Shown: positions 38,824 to 49,161, numbered from the stretch's first letter. The stretch is 63,896 nucleotides of DNA from a virus (IMGVR_UViG_3300044516_000384:1-63896); one strand, 5' to 3'. Program-made: numbers and translations. Notes: a model not told the origin generated them from the letters alone.

Positions 38824-40565
38824 TTTGTTTCTCCATCTCGCTTATTTTTCATCCATGTGGGTACATACTTCTTTCCCACTCTGTCTGCCTCTTCCGTCTC
38901 TGGGCAGCGAACAGGATACTCACGCCACATAACACCGTAACGGAAACTATCAATAGCGTGGTCATTTTTTGTCCCATTATCAATATCCTCTGGATCTCTT
39001 GGATTAGCCATTGTATTAGATAACTGCTTGATCAAGTTAGGGGCAGCTCCTCTTACAATCTGTAATTTTGGCCTTAAATTACCTTCAACATATTCACTAG
39101 CCGCAACCCATTCTTTAACTCTGCGCCATCCAGCTTTTCTATCTTTTACTGCACGTACCGCAGGTATGTTCATTTCCCACCAAACTTCAACTGGATATTC
39201 ACCAATGCGTTCAGCTGCATTCATAGGAGGAAACGTATTTGCCCAGTCGAATGCTACAGCTTCTAGCTTGGTATTCCACTGACCACCTTCTTTCGCTTTG
39301 TCTTTCGGTGACGCATATCCACGCGTCTGTAGGAACTGTAATACCTTCTTTGCTTGGTCTGAACTGACTAAGCCAGCTTCATACACCTCACCGATGACAT
39401 AAACGTTTTCTCGTTCATCACTTGCGTACAAAATAAAACATGCTGGAGCACCAGTACCAAAGTCGTGGCTACCCCATATTCTCCACCAAGGTTGTACTTC
39501 AATGTGATCAATCACATGCCAAGGCTTACCAGTAGAATCATATTCCTTGAAGTCATTAAAGAATAATCCACCGACACCAACCTCGTGTTGACATTCACGT
39601 AAGAACGCTAACAGGCCATACGTGTCGATCTCGGCTTGACATACCTCTACGGACTTGTGTGACCACGTAGGCGTACCTGAATCAATCTTGTAGCCTACAC
39701 GTCCATCGTCACGTTCAAACGCCGTGTACTGCAAATTTTCAATTGCTGGAACGATAGGGCTTTGAATCCTATCTTGCAACATATCTAACTCACCACTTAG
39801 CACATGGGACATAACACTGTTTGCATGGATTCTATTCTGCACAAATACAATTGCGCAGTCAGTGCTTTTGGCTGGAAGAATTGTTTGAGTGATTGTTTTA
39901 ATCTTTTTTTCAACACCATTGACAGAATCGTCAAGCGCATCGATGTCGTCAAGAATAATCATATCTGGGCGTAAGTGATCTAACTTTACGCCACGAGCAC
40001 CAGTGTCAAGTCCAAAAGCAAGTACGTTAAATCCATTTGCTGTACGTAATTTACTAGCATTCCATCCGCGTGAGAAACCATACTTGTTGATAGCTCTCTC
40101 GATGCCACATCGCTCCATTGCTGTAGCAATATCACTAACGTGTCTATCCGCTGCATCTTGCGTTGCACAAACGTATACGGCAAACCTTCGTGTAGCTTTA
40201 ACTGCAAGTCTACTTACAATTAATTCCATGGTGGTTGATTTACCACCTCCACGAAACCAACACTCAATTAATGCTTTAGGGCTAGTGCCTTGCTGCAATG
40301 ATTCAGCCCACTTCCATGCGCGATGATGGTGTTCTGCTAACTTACTACTAGCGGCATGTGGTGCATAAGTCCTTAACCAAGATTCATACTCAAGCTCATG
40401 CCCTTGTAGCGGAGTCGCTTTACCACTGTCAAAATCACCATGCTCAATAGCCTGTGATAATTCAGTATCCATTGCTTCAAGTAATGCAATTTGCAAGGGT
40501 TTATCTGGACGCACAAACTTGCGCAACGACCGTGGCGTCAAACGTGTATTTACACTACTCTTCAT
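38814..40565 (-). CDS. terL: Terminase large subunit
   Basis: The DNA-packaging motor ATPase-nuclease, 583 aa. Walker A FRGGGKST at about 104-111, Walker B MIILDDID at 202-209 and a C-terminal RNase-H-like nuclease with GSHDFGTGAPACF near 365-377 (first catalytic Asp 368) and KNDHAIDSFRYGV near the end carrying another acidic residue. The order small subunit, large subunit, portal, scaffold, coat is standard for podoviruses. The start overlaps the upstream gene by 11 nt. Confidence 0.93.
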   Translation of the reverse strand: MKSSVNTRLTPRSLRKFVRPDKPLQIALLEAMDTELSQAIEHGDFDSGKATPLQGHELEYESWLRTYAPHAASSKLAEHHHRAWKWAESLQQGTSPKALIECWFRGGGKSTTMELIVSRLAVKATRRFAVYVCATQDAADRHVSDIATAMERCGIERAINKYGFSRGWNASKLRTANGFNVLAFGLDTGARGVKLDHLRPDMIILDDIDALDDSVNGVEKKIKTITQTILPAKSTDCAIVFVQNRIHANSVMSHVLSGELDMLQDRIQSPIVPAIENLQYTAFERDDGRVGYKIDSGTPTWSHKSVEVCQAEIDTYGLLAFLRECQHEVGVGGLFFNDFKEYDSTGKPWHVIDHIEVQPWWRIWGSHDFGTGAPACFILYASDERENVYVIGEVYEAGLVSSDQAKKVLQFLQTRGYASPKDKAKEGGQWNTKLEAVAFDWANTFPPMNAAERIGEYPVEVWWEMNIPAVRAVKDRKAGWRRVKEWVAASEYVEGNLRPKLQIVRGAAPNLIKQLSNTMANPRDPEDIDNGTKNDHAIDSFRYGVMWREYPVRCPETEEADRVGKKYVPTWMKNKRDGETKWI

Positions 40566-41289
40566 CTGACACTACCTCGGCTTCAATAATCTCTGGGTCT
40601 TCTTGATACTGTTTGAGCAACTTCCCAATACCAGATCTGATGTTAGCCATGTCATCTACATTTCTTATGTTCTGTTTGACGACACCGAGCACTTGCATAA
40701 TAAGACTGTACGCCTGATCAACTTCAAGTGTATATGCTTTTGAATGCAACATACGTTGTTCTGCTTCGACAATATCTGTTCGCTTTTCAATCAACTCAAC
40801 AACTTCAGCACTTGCTTTATACATGTCAGTGCCATTGCGAATCATTGTTCCTACTTCTTTGAACAATTCGTCAAATGTTTCCTGATCCCCAGTTCGCTTT
40901 GCGCGTTCCATTTGGGAGTACATTGACTGTATTTCTTGATAGTGCTCATAACTAACTCCATGACTTGCTGCTTCTGCGCGAACATCCATTAATGCCGTGA
41001 TGTATGCAGCGTCATCTTTTAGACTGAATAAATCTGGATCATCACGCAACTCATCAATACGTAATAGTAGTTTTGGTGCTACTTGCGCAAATCTGCGCTT
41101 TTGTTTTGACCATAATCCAGATTTAAACAGTGGACTATCAGGTCCAATTAATGATGATCCACCATGGTGTTTGCAGTTATCTCTATCTTTAACTGCCATG
41201 TTCATACACTTTGTTCCATCTGATTTTATAGAACTACAAAGCTTTACAACTGATCCATTCTTAAACTTACGTACGTGTTCAGTTTCCAA
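40555..41289 (-). CDS. Putative terminase small subunit
   Basis: A 244-aa protein directly upstream of terL. The N-terminal part has a Cys/His cluster (LCSSIKSDGTKC then NCKHHGG) followed by GPDSPLFKSGLWSKQKRR, the HGG-GP...F..G..S pattern seen in many proteins encoded just ahead of terL in phages. The rest is helical (VELIEKRTDIVEAEQRML) as in oligomerising small subunits. It begins on TTG, overlapping the upstream stop by 11 nt. The role in DNA recognition is by position and pattern. Confidence 0.65.
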   Translation of the reverse strand: METEHVRKFKNGSVVKLCSSIKSDGTKCMNMAVKDRDNCKHHGGSSLIGPDSPLFKSGLWSKQKRRFAQVAPKLLLRIDELRDDPDLFSLKDDAAYITALMDVRAEAASHGVSYEHYQEIQSMYSQMERAKRTGDQETFDELFKEVGTMIRNGTDMYKASAEVVELIEKRTDIVEAEQRMLHSKAYTLEVDQAYSLIMQVLGVVKQNIRNVDDMANIRSGIGKLLKQYQEDPEIIEAEVVSDEE

Positions 41290-42367
41290 AGTGTTGTACT
41301 ATTTTTCCTATCAAGCTTCCAAGGAGTGATGTCTTAGCACTAGTCACGTTTTGTCTAGTATTAGCAACTGCAGTTTTAACTGGCTGTAATACTTTATCAT
41401 CATTAGCTTTATACTTAGCTTGCAAGTCAGACATAAACTTCTGCTGTGCAGGACTCTCTCCCGGTGTAGAAGAAAGCATTTCAAGGATCCGACCAATGTC
41501 ACCATACTGTGGATCTAATTCGCCAGACCCACCACGACGTGCTTTAGATATTGGATAATTTGATTCAAATTTTGATGCACCGCCCATAAAATCAAATGCC
41601 TCATCGACTTTTTGTTTTGTTGCGCTATGTGCTTTAGTGCCAAACACAAGATCAAAATCTTTTAAAAAGTTAGAGCCAGTACGCGCAGCTTTAGCACCAA
41701 GATCTGTTCGTTGAACTGTTTGATCAATCAATGGTTCAACATGATGTTGAAATGCATGATCCTTATAAGTTTGTATACCTACTGGAACAGTTTGGCTTAA
41801 TGCGCCAGCTACATTTTTTTGCGCAGATTTACTCCATGATGCGGGGCCAACACCCTTACCTTTTGATGCAAGTGCTGCTAACGTATCAATACCTATATCC
41901 GTACCAATATTCAATCCATTCTTAAGTGCAATGGATAGTAGTTGATTATATGTATAGTCCTTTCCAGTTGAACCTTGATAATCATCAGACGGATCATCTG
42001 GAGTTTCATATCCTTCCTGATATCCGTATTCCATTTCTTTTGGATTAAACGCTTGATATGTTTGATGCGCATAATCTAACTGAGTTGGTAAATCATTTAT
42101 GACTCGACCTTTAAGTTGTGGTCTTACATCAGTAACTGCTTTTGCCGCTGTTCGTAATTTACTTGGAGGTTTTGCACGACGTTCCTTGAGTGCTGTTTTA
42201 CCTCCTGCTTTCGCAACCCTTTTATCTATTTGCCGGTTAACAACATTATATGCCGCATCACCAGCACCCTTTACTTGATTTGCAAGCTGCAAGTAACTTA
42301 GTAAATCCTCACCAATATTTAAACCACGCTGTACAGATGGCTTACTTTGCTGTTTTTCTTGTGGCAT
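41279..42367 (-). CDS. Hypothetical virion protein, 362 aa
   Basis: The start MPQEKQQSK is supported by GGAGG 5 nt upstream of ATG; the longer frame extends into the 1644-aa gene. Basic and helical with a Pro/Tyr-rich acidic middle (YGYQEGYETPDDPSDDYQG). It lies between a giant-type protein and the small terminase subunit. Likely an internal or ejected virion protein like its upstream neighbour, but unproven. Confidence 0.6.
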   Translation of the reverse strand: MPQEKQQSKPSVQRGLNIGEDLLSYLQLANQVKGAGDAAYNVVNRQIDKRVAKAGGKTALKERRAKPPSKLRTAAKAVTDVRPQLKGRVINDLPTQLDYAHQTYQAFNPKEMEYGYQEGYETPDDPSDDYQGSTGKDYTYNQLLSIALKNGLNIGTDIGIDTLAALASKGKGVGPASWSKSAQKNVAGALSQTVPVGIQTYKDHAFQHHVEPLIDQTVQRTDLGAKAARTGSNFLKDFDLVFGTKAHSATKQKVDEAFDFMGGASKFESNYPISKARRGGSGELDPQYGDIGRILEMLSSTPGESPAQQKFMSDLQAKYKANDDKVLQPVKTAVANTRQNVTSAKTSLLGSLIGKIVQHFGN

Positions 42368-45300
42368 TTTTTCCTCCAAATGCGTTACCCAACTTACCTG
42401 CAAATCCCTTTACTACTTGACCAGTCTGCACAACTAAACCTGCAACTCCACGTCCTCTGCGTGTATTCCGTATTAATTCACCTTGTGTTCTCTCTGCGCT
42501 TGCTGGCCTACGCGGTGGCTGTGGTGTAGCCGTAGGTGCTGGCGTAACCTGTACTGGTCTTGCAGGTGGTTGTGGTGCACGTCTTACCTGTGCTGTTGGA
42601 GGAGGAGTGCGTCGTGTTGCTGCAGCTTTACTTGCTGCAGATCCAGATGCAGTTTTCTTTAACTCTGGTATACGCTTAGCACTTTCCTCTGCTCGTTTTT
42701 GTTTTTCAGCTTCTTCCTGAGCGTTAGCCTCCATTGCCTTTTGAGACTGAACAATACGCTGTTTTACGCCATACTCAATAGTTACACCAAGTGCATCTGC
42801 CAATCGAACGAACTGAGCTTTGTTTTTAGCTGCAGATAATTTTGCTCGTATTTCTTTTGCTTCTTGTGGTGTACCAGCACGAAAAGTAACATTAGCACCT
42901 TTAAGTAAAGGTGTGTCAGCACTATATGCTTGCTTCTTAACTTCTACGGGTTCATTTTTCTTAGCCTCAGCTGCAGCTTCTCGTTCAGCTGCAAGCCTTG
43001 CTTCTGCTACTGCAGCAGCAGAAGCTACCTTATCAACTTTAATACCAGCCGCTTTTGCTCTTTGTAATTTCCTTCGTTGATCGGGACTCGTTTTATTACG
43101 AGCCTCAATCTCAACCATCTTTTTACTTTCTTCGGCGTCATCCATTTCAGCCTGTCTTTCAGGTGATATGGAAGATGCATATTTAATTGGAGGCATTTTA
43201 GAAGCAATAGACGGCTCAATTTTTGGCCATATACGTTCAAATGCTGCAGAAAATCTAGGATCGTTTAAACCTGTAAGTGTTTTATTTGCTGCATCATATC
43301 TAATGCCTAATGCATTCCATTTATCTTGTGGTCCACCCAAAGATCTTGCCATATCAGCATTTAATCTAGACGCTGCATTTAATACGTTAGCTGGAACTCC
43401 GGGTGCCCATTCTTTTACAAGTCGATAATATTCTGCAGTATCATTTTTTGCTTGAGATATTACCCATGCAGCTGTAATGACCTTTTGTAATTTATAGTAA
43501 CTTAATTTTTGATCAATAATCCATTGAGCTTTAGGATCTAACTCACCAACAACAGGTGTCTTTTTAATACCCTGAACAGCTTCTCTTGCTTCATCAGCTA
43601 ACTGTGCTTCCGATATAGGAGCTTTAGAAGGAATCAAGTAATCAGGAACTTCAACGGTTAATGTCTCTGGATTAATTTTAATTCCACGTTTAATCATGCC
43701 GTTTAATTCATCACGTAAAACCTCACGGAACTGAATGCCCGGATTAGAAGACGCACCAACCTCTTTAAGTTTTTTAAGGATCAATTCAACTTTTGGCTTA
43801 GACACTGGGTCAAGTTGATTTATAAAAGCAGTTGTTAATGCTGTATTAACTGGATTAGTTAGCCCTTCAATCGTCTTTGCTGTTGCTTCACCTGCTCGTT
43901 GACGAGCAATCTGTAAGTCCTCACCACGTCCTTTACCCGGAGATATTAATATTTGTCCATCCGAAACAACACGTGTTGGTACTAAGTCAGAGTTCTGCTC
44001 CCAATACATCCTAGCTGGACCAGACAACGTATCAGCATATTGCGAACGTATTGTTCCAATACCACCAGCGTTATACTCTCCACTCTTAATATCATTTGCT
44101 AGTCTACTTGCAGATTGTAAAAACTCAGCACGTATATATTCTGGAATTTTACTTGCTTCAGACTGAATGACATCTTGAACTTTTTTAGCAGCTTGCTCAG
44201 GTGTGTCGTCAGGACTAGCATTACGGTCAATAGTCTGACTAATAGTAAGTAGTGACCGCGTTGCCGTAGATACATCTTCGCTAACTTGCGTACCTATACT
44301 GTTGCGGTTAATCTTCTCTACAACTCGATCGTCTATGCTTCTGCTTTTCCCACGAGTACTTGTTGCATTGTAAGAACTTGATGCACGTAAGTCTCCAGTA
44401 ATGCCACCTTGTCTATCAATGTCAGTAACAAGTGCAAGAAGTCTATTACCTTGATCTCTGTTCATGGAACCAAGAAAACCCACAAACTGTGTGTCAGATA
44501 ATCCAGCTGCAGTCTCTTTTGTAAGTCCGCCACCAATCAAGTTTGCAACATACTTACGCCTATCTTCAAAGTTTGGAGCACCTTCTTGTAATCCACTTCG
44601 GATAAGAGAATGCATTTGTCGCGCTTGCTTAGCAATGTAATCACCAGACATGCCATATCGCGAACCAGATAATCCACCAGCAATTGCAGAACTTGTACGT
44701 GATGTAAAACCATACCGCTCTCGCTCATTTCGCGGAACAACAACTGTCTGTGTTAATGGAGACCCGTTTTTATCTAATGCTGGTACGTATGTCTTTTTGC
44801 CAGAGTCGTCAACCTTTTCCCGATAAACAGGTATGACCGCTTCACCATTGGCACTTATATTTACACGAACAGACGGAGCGTCTTCAATATACTCACCATA
44901 AGCATTAACTGGATTAATACTTACTCCAGTTCGCGCTTCCGATAATGTAGGTGTAGCACGAGAAACTTGAGCATCTTCTAAATTAACACCGCTAAAGTAA
45001 TTGGCTGCATTGATACCTCGCTTGTTAATCCAAGCATCAACAATATCAAAGCCTTGAGCAAGTCTTTGTTTTCCAGTTACTTCTTTTGGTCTAGTGAAAT
45101 CTGCGTCATTGCTTGTTCCTAATCTTTCAAAGAACGGAGATGTGCTGCGTCCTGCATTAGATGAATTACTTCTGTCTAGCATTTCTGACGAATCGTCTAA
45201 CTTGTCCGTTAAAAATGTTTTAAATTCATTTAGGTTTTGATATTCGGTATCACCTTTACCTAATCCTGTAAGTCGTTCATCAATTTTAGAAATCATTCCA

Positions 45301-47276
45301 CGCATAGCATTCATGGTTTGATCGTGTAACTTATCACCATAAGCAACGCCATCTTCGTCTTGTGTTACACGTAATAACTGATCTAAGTCTTCCATAGCTA
45401 CTGCTGGATCAAAGTTTTTGATAGAAATATCTTTGTTGACATCTCGTTTGCCAAACAGTGTCGTTGTAGTATCAATGCCAAAGTTTCTACCTACGCCAAG
45501 AAGGATACTATCTGGATCTGCGGTATACGTCATGTCTCTCTTTTTGTCTTTAGTGAGAGCAGTTTGCATATTACTGATATTGGATTCCACAGCAGTTCTA
45601 CGCGATGTCGTATCACCAATACCTCTCGCAGCAACTTCTTCAGCTGTATCAATTCCAAATGCGTTTGGTGTAGAACCATATACTTCAATGTCAACACCGG
45701 GAAAGAAAATACGCTTCTGCACCTTGTTCATGTATGGTGCTAACTCAGTGGCTGCTTGATCGTCTTGACCATTCTTTAAAAGAATCATTGCTCTGTCAGC
45801 AGCAGCAGCAAACTCAGTTTCTTTACCACGGAAATCAAAGGAGGATATATTTTGTAATTCCTTATTGATTCCAAACATGTCTGTAATTTGCTTTAGTGCA
45901 GAATCATCTGCAGTTGCCATCCCAGCTAGTTGTTTGGCTAGTTCTTTGTCGACACCTTTACTGCCCTGAAAAGCAGCAGTAATGCGTCTAGTAATATAAG
46001 TATTGAACGGATTGTCTACAGCGACATTAACACGATTAGAAACATCAGATTCAGATTTAAATCCGCCAAGTAACTGACGTAACAATGCAGCTTGTTTCTG
46101 CACACCAGTTCTTGTACCACGTCCAGAATCAGGCCCTTCGCCAGTGTAGACGTCTTTTGTGGCCAATGTGTCAAGTTTTACCAACTCGTTACTTAACCAC
46201 TTACCAGCGATTTGTCTTGCTGCAGTACCAAATGTTTTATTAAGTTCAACTTTATTTAGTTCTGTTTTCTCAGCTGATGAAGCAAAGAACTTTTTATAAA
46301 TAGGGTTATTTCCAAGAGCATCAAAAATAACTCCTCCACGATCAGGCTTAGCTGTAGGTAAGCTTGCTCCAGAAAGTTGCATGTGAGCAGAGCTAAAAAC
46401 TGCAGGGTCATCTGTATCGCCATTCAAATATCCAGACATACCAATGATTGCCTGAATAGCAGAATCTTTCTGTCCTTGCTTTGAGCGTGGATTACTAACA
46501 ATAGATCTAGCAACTCTTACAGCATCACTAAAGATATCTTGTTTATTAACTTGCCCTGCAACACCACTAAGTGGATCCATGCCTTCTGCTAGTACACCAC
46601 CAGCAGTTCTAGGTTGTGGTCCCGCTAAGGCGTCTTTAGCCAGCTTAGATGATTGTTCACCTCCCGGTAAATCCGGTAAATCTTTAAGTACAGAACCTGC
46701 GGATCTTCCAGTTTGCAACAACATCTTGAAGTTGCTTGCTAGTTGCTTTGATCTTTTACTATCTAGTAATTCAGGTACATCAATAATGTCTTGTGGTTTA
46801 TATCTAAGTTCTGGATAAGTAACACTTCTTGCTTCACGGTCCATTACTGGACTTGATGTAATAGGTGTGTTTAATTCAGCTGTACCCGTATTAGGTAATG
46901 CCTCACGTCCTCTTTGCTCAATATCTGCAGCTAACTGAGCATTGCCTAAATTAACTCGTTCGCTTGCTTTTGCGCCGGGAGCACTTAAGATTGTTTCTAA
47001 TTTTTCTCGCGCAACATCTTCTGTTGATTTTGGCGGTGGAGCTGAAACACGCTTTTTAACTGTTACGCCAGATGGTGGTGCAGTAGGTGTAGGAGTAGTT
47101 ACTGGTGGTTGTGGCATTACACCAGCCGGAGGTTGAGGGCCTCCAGCTGGTGCTGGCATGGGTGCGCCAGTGGGGGCAGGTTGTCCTCCCATAGAACCCG
47201 GTACAGGAGGAGTTACTGCTGCCTTCTTTGTCGGGTCTTCATTATCTGGAATTAACAATGATCTAAGGGAGGCCAT
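42342..47276 (-). CDS. Large putative internal virion protein, 1644 aa
   Basis: Pro/Ala/Gly-rich ends (PAPAGGPQPPAGVMPQPP near 35 and TPAPTATPQPPRRPAS near 1590) flank a long, mostly helical, Lys/Glu/Ala-rich centre, including a very charged segment around 1450-1520 (AAVAEARLAAEREAAAEAKK). The start has AAAGG upstream. No enzyme motif is recognised. It is the second-largest protein and is encoded at the head of the virion genes, far from the other ejection proteins; a role as a core or ejected protein is inferred from size and composition. Confidence 0.7.
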   Translation of the reverse strand: MASLRSLLIPDNEDPTKKAAVTPPVPGSMGGQPAPTGAPMPAPAGGPQPPAGVMPQPPVTTPTPTAPPSGVTVKKRVSAPPPKSTEDVAREKLETILSAPGAKASERVNLGNAQLAADIEQRGREALPNTGTAELNTPITSSPVMDREARSVTYPELRYKPQDIIDVPELLDSKRSKQLASNFKMLLQTGRSAGSVLKDLPDLPGGEQSSKLAKDALAGPQPRTAGGVLAEGMDPLSGVAGQVNKQDIFSDAVRVARSIVSNPRSKQGQKDSAIQAIIGMSGYLNGDTDDPAVFSSAHMQLSGASLPTAKPDRGGVIFDALGNNPIYKKFFASSAEKTELNKVELNKTFGTAARQIAGKWLSNELVKLDTLATKDVYTGEGPDSGRGTRTGVQKQAALLRQLLGGFKSESDVSNRVNVAVDNPFNTYITRRITAAFQGSKGVDKELAKQLAGMATADDSALKQITDMFGINKELQNISSFDFRGKETEFAAAADRAMILLKNGQDDQAATELAPYMNKVQKRIFFPGVDIEVYGSTPNAFGIDTAEEVAARGIGDTTSRRTAVESNISNMQTALTKDKKRDMTYTADPDSILLGVGRNFGIDTTTTLFGKRDVNKDISIKNFDPAVAMEDLDQLLRVTQDEDGVAYGDKLHDQTMNAMRGMISKIDERLTGLGKGDTEYQNLNEFKTFLTDKLDDSSEMLDRSNSSNAGRSTSPFFERLGTSNDADFTRPKEVTGKQRLAQGFDIVDAWINKRGINAANYFSGVNLEDAQVSRATPTLSEARTGVSINPVNAYGEYIEDAPSVRVNISANGEAVIPVYREKVDDSGKKTYVPALDKNGSPLTQTVVVPRNERERYGFTSRTSSAIAGGLSGSRYGMSGDYIAKQARQMHSLIRSGLQEGAPNFEDRRKYVANLIGGGLTKETAAGLSDTQFVGFLGSMNRDQGNRLLALVTDIDRQGGITGDLRASSSYNATSTRGKSRSIDDRVVEKINRNSIGTQVSEDVSTATRSLLTISQTIDRNASPDDTPEQAAKKVQDVIQSEASKIPEYIRAEFLQSASRLANDIKSGEYNAGGIGTIRSQYADTLSGPARMYWEQNSDLVPTRVVSDGQILISPGKGRGEDLQIARQRAGEATAKTIEGLTNPVNTALTTAFINQLDPVSKPKVELILKKLKEVGASSNPGIQFREVLRDELNGMIKRGIKINPETLTVEVPDYLIPSKAPISEAQLADEAREAVQGIKKTPVVGELDPKAQWIIDQKLSYYKLQKVITAAWVISQAKNDTAEYYRLVKEWAPGVPANVLNAASRLNADMARSLGGPQDKWNALGIRYDAANKTLTGLNDPRFSAAFERIWPKIEPSIASKMPPIKYASSISPERQAEMDDAEESKKMVEIEARNKTSPDQRRKLQRAKAAGIKVDKVASAAAVAEARLAAEREAAAEAKKNEPVEVKKQAYSADTPLLKGANVTFRAGTPQEAKEIRAKLSAAKNKAQFVRLADALGVTIEYGVKQRIVQSQKAMEANAQEEAEKQKRAEESAKRIPELKKTASGSAASKAAATRRTPPPTAQVRRAPQPPARPVQVTPAPTATPQPPRRPASAERTQGELIRNTRRGRGVAGLVVQTGQVVKGFAGKLGNAFGGKNATRKTAK

Positions 47277-47281
47277 ATTAC

Positions 47282-48190
47282 TTACTTGCCTTTCATCATA
47301 ATCTTACGCAGATTACTACTTGCATACATATTGTCGCGGACACCGGGTCTAGTGTTAGTTGGCTGTGCAACATTCTGCCCAGATGATCTCATACCAGATG
47401 GAGTAAATGTACGTCCATCAGCCTTACCTTTATTATATGCTGCAACTTCATCACCACGCTTGCTTGCACGTCCAGCCATTGCACCAACAGCACCAGCTGC
47501 TGCAATAGCTGCGCCAACTGCACCACGACTACGGCGACCGCCAGTAGATGAACCACCACCACCACCGCTACCACCACTACTTGTAGATGGGCGACGCGGC
47601 GGAGTAGAACCAGATCCACCACCAGAAGACTGCTGCGTTGTCGGAGTTCTAGGAGGCGGCTTAACTTGTGTGCGTCCACGAGAATCTTTTTGATCCATCG
47701 TAGCGCCGGTAGGTTTACGCGCATCTAGTTGACTTCTCATCTTGGCAGCTTGATTAGCTAATCTTTTTGTGTTTTCTGTTGCTGAAAGACGGCTACTACG
47801 AGGGCCTTGCATAGCAGTAGCACGTCTTTTATCAGCAGTTAATTGCGTTTTAAATTCAGAACTAACGACTGAGTTTGGGGTACCTTCGTTATAAGCTTTT
47901 GACAAACCTTCAGCTTGACCTGCACGTAGACGATTTTTTGCACCCTCGTCAGACATTGCTCTACTATTTCTAGTAGTGATCGTGTCTTTACCAAAACCGT
48001 AACGTCTATCTCTTTCACCAAATTCAATGCGTCTAAATGCACCTTCTGCTGGTTTTACATAACGTGGATTTTGAGAGCCTTTATAATCGACAGTTTTAGC
48101 TGTGATTTCTGTTGGCTTTGCCATTGGTTTGTTAGAACCTTTAGGCGGTGGTGCTGCTGCTTTTTTACTCTTATTGGGATCCTGTGGCAT
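47282..48190 (-). CDS. Basic low-complexity virion-region protein, 302 aa
   Basis: The start MPQDPNKSKK has GGAGG upstream. Strongly basic and disordered: Pro/Lys N-terminus, Arg-rich middle, a Ser/Gly linker (SSGGSGGGGGSSTGG near residue 215), then an Ala/Gly hydrophobic stretch (GAAIAAAGAVGAMAGRAS) that could insert into a membrane, and a basic end. Such composition fits a DNA-bound protein packaged in the head. Not recognised. Confidence 0.6.
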   Translation of the reverse strand: MPQDPNKSKKAAAPPPKGSNKPMAKPTEITAKTVDYKGSQNPRYVKPAEGAFRRIEFGERDRRYGFGKDTITTRNSRAMSDEGAKNRLRAGQAEGLSKAYNEGTPNSVVSSEFKTQLTADKRRATAMQGPRSSRLSATENTKRLANQAAKMRSQLDARKPTGATMDQKDSRGRTQVKPPPRTPTTQQSSGGGSGSTPPRRPSTSSGGSGGGGGSSTGGRRSRGAVGAAIAAAGAVGAMAGRASKRGDEVAAYNKGKADGRTFTPSGMRSSGQNVAQPTNTRPGVRDNMYASSNLRKIMMKGK

Positions 48191-48224
48191 TGTACTTTCC
48201 TCCATGACTGGTCTTTAACCAGAT

Positions 48225-48716
48225 TTATTTGCCGTTATCTTTACTGGCAAATAAAGCCTTAGTAAAATCAGATGCAACTCCACCAAGGGTGATTAATGCA
48301 CCTAGTGCACCACGTGACTTACGTGGTTTACTTTCATAAATACGTGGTGCATGATCGTAATCATCGCCACTATACCCACGTCTATGATTTGTAAGAGTTG
48401 TATGCAAGCGTTGCTTATAGAAGTAGTCACTCTCATTTTCTTTAGCAGAAGGGACTTCTAATCCAGCTTGTTTCCACTTTTGCTTAGCTGCATCAAGTTC
48501 AATGTTTGTACCACCACGCGGACGTCCTGCTGGAGGATCAGGAGTTGTTTTAGCTGGTGGTGGTGTTTTACTGTTGACAAGTTGTTGCCTTAACGAGTTA
48601 GTCACACGCGTTTTATAAACATCAGCTGATTCACCATTCTGACGTGCAGGTGGTGTCATTCCGCGATCTGTATATTTCTTGCGAGTTAACGCTGTTAACT
48701 TGTCAAAGTCGTCCAT
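48225..48716 (-). CDS. Hypothetical basic protein, 163 aa
   Basis: Charged, with NGESADVYKTRVTNSLRQQL and SEKENESDYFYKQRLHTTL-like segments that appear as two diverged copies of one short helical motif, a Pro-rich linker (PPPAKTTPDPPAG) between them, and a C-terminal hydrophobic stretch (GALGALITLGGVASDF). The ribosome site is weak. Unknown; grouped with the other small basic virion genes. Confidence 0.65.
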   Translation of the reverse strand: MDDFDKLTALTRKKYTDRGMTPPARQNGESADVYKTRVTNSLRQQLVNSKTPPPAKTTPDPPAGRPRGGTNIELDAAKQKWKQAGLEVPSAKENESDYFYKQRLHTTLTNHRRGYSGDDYDHAPRIYESKPRKSRGALGALITLGGVASDFTKALFASKDNGK

Positions 48717-48718
48717 GT

Positions 48719-48895
48719 CTATTTACACTTGCATGGAGACTGGCCACAAGAACACTTCTTGCCCTTGCCGTATTCAGCTTTTTCGTGCTTCATCATAGCC
48801 TTTGGGGACATACCCTTTTTGCTATATTCCTTTGCTTCCATCTTCTGTGTAGACTTCTTCATGCCCATCATTTGGGCCATGGATGCTTTTCTCAT
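48719..48895 (-). CDS. Lys/Met-rich protein with C-terminal Cys cluster, 58 aa
   Basis: Short frame starting on an ATGA overlap with the 83-aa gene upstream. It is Lys- and Met-rich and ends in KKCSCGQSPCKCK, a four-Cys knuckle that may bind zinc. Its small basic design with metal-binding end fits a DNA-binding or condensing virion component. The start, coupling and Cys pattern support it being real. Confidence 0.6.
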   Translation of the reverse strand: MRKASMAQMMGMKKSTQKMEAKEYSKKGMSPKAMMKHEKAEYGKGKKCSCGQSPCKCK

Positions 48896-49143
48896 TTACA
48901 GTTCCACGCTCTCAAGGATTTATTGATTCTACTATTAGGATCATTCGCTGTCTTAGCTGATGTCAGTTTCTTTTTCATACCACCCATGCGAGCACAAAAA
49001 GAGGCTTTACGCCCAGCATCAGATTTAGTAGCAGGATTAGGAGCAGGTGGTTTAAGATTAGCTCCTGTTGTACGTTTAAAGTGCGCACGACCAGCAGCAT
49101 TTAATCCGCCAGATGGATCTTGATATCTTTTAGTTACACCCAT
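48892..49143 (-). CDS. Small basic protein, DUF6321-like, 83 aa
   Basis: The pattern YQDPSGGLNAAGRAHFKR-TGANLKPP, then GRKASFCARMGGMKKK and a KSLRAWNC end matches a conserved small phage/viral family I recall as DUF6321. It is the first gene after the promoter at 49.16 kb, with AGGTG upstream. Function of the family is not established; basic charge suggests nucleic-acid contact. Confidence 0.7.
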   Translation of the reverse strand: MGVTKRYQDPSGGLNAAGRAHFKRTTGANLKPPAPNPATKSDAGRKASFCARMGGMKKKLTSAKTANDPNSRINKSLRAWNCK

Positions 49144-49161
49144 TTTATTTCACCTGTGGTC

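Noticed and set aside
47286-47693. Plus-strand Pro-rich frame opposite the basic 302-aa gene
   Set aside because: It is the antisense of a Gly/Ser/Arg-rich sequence with no start signal.
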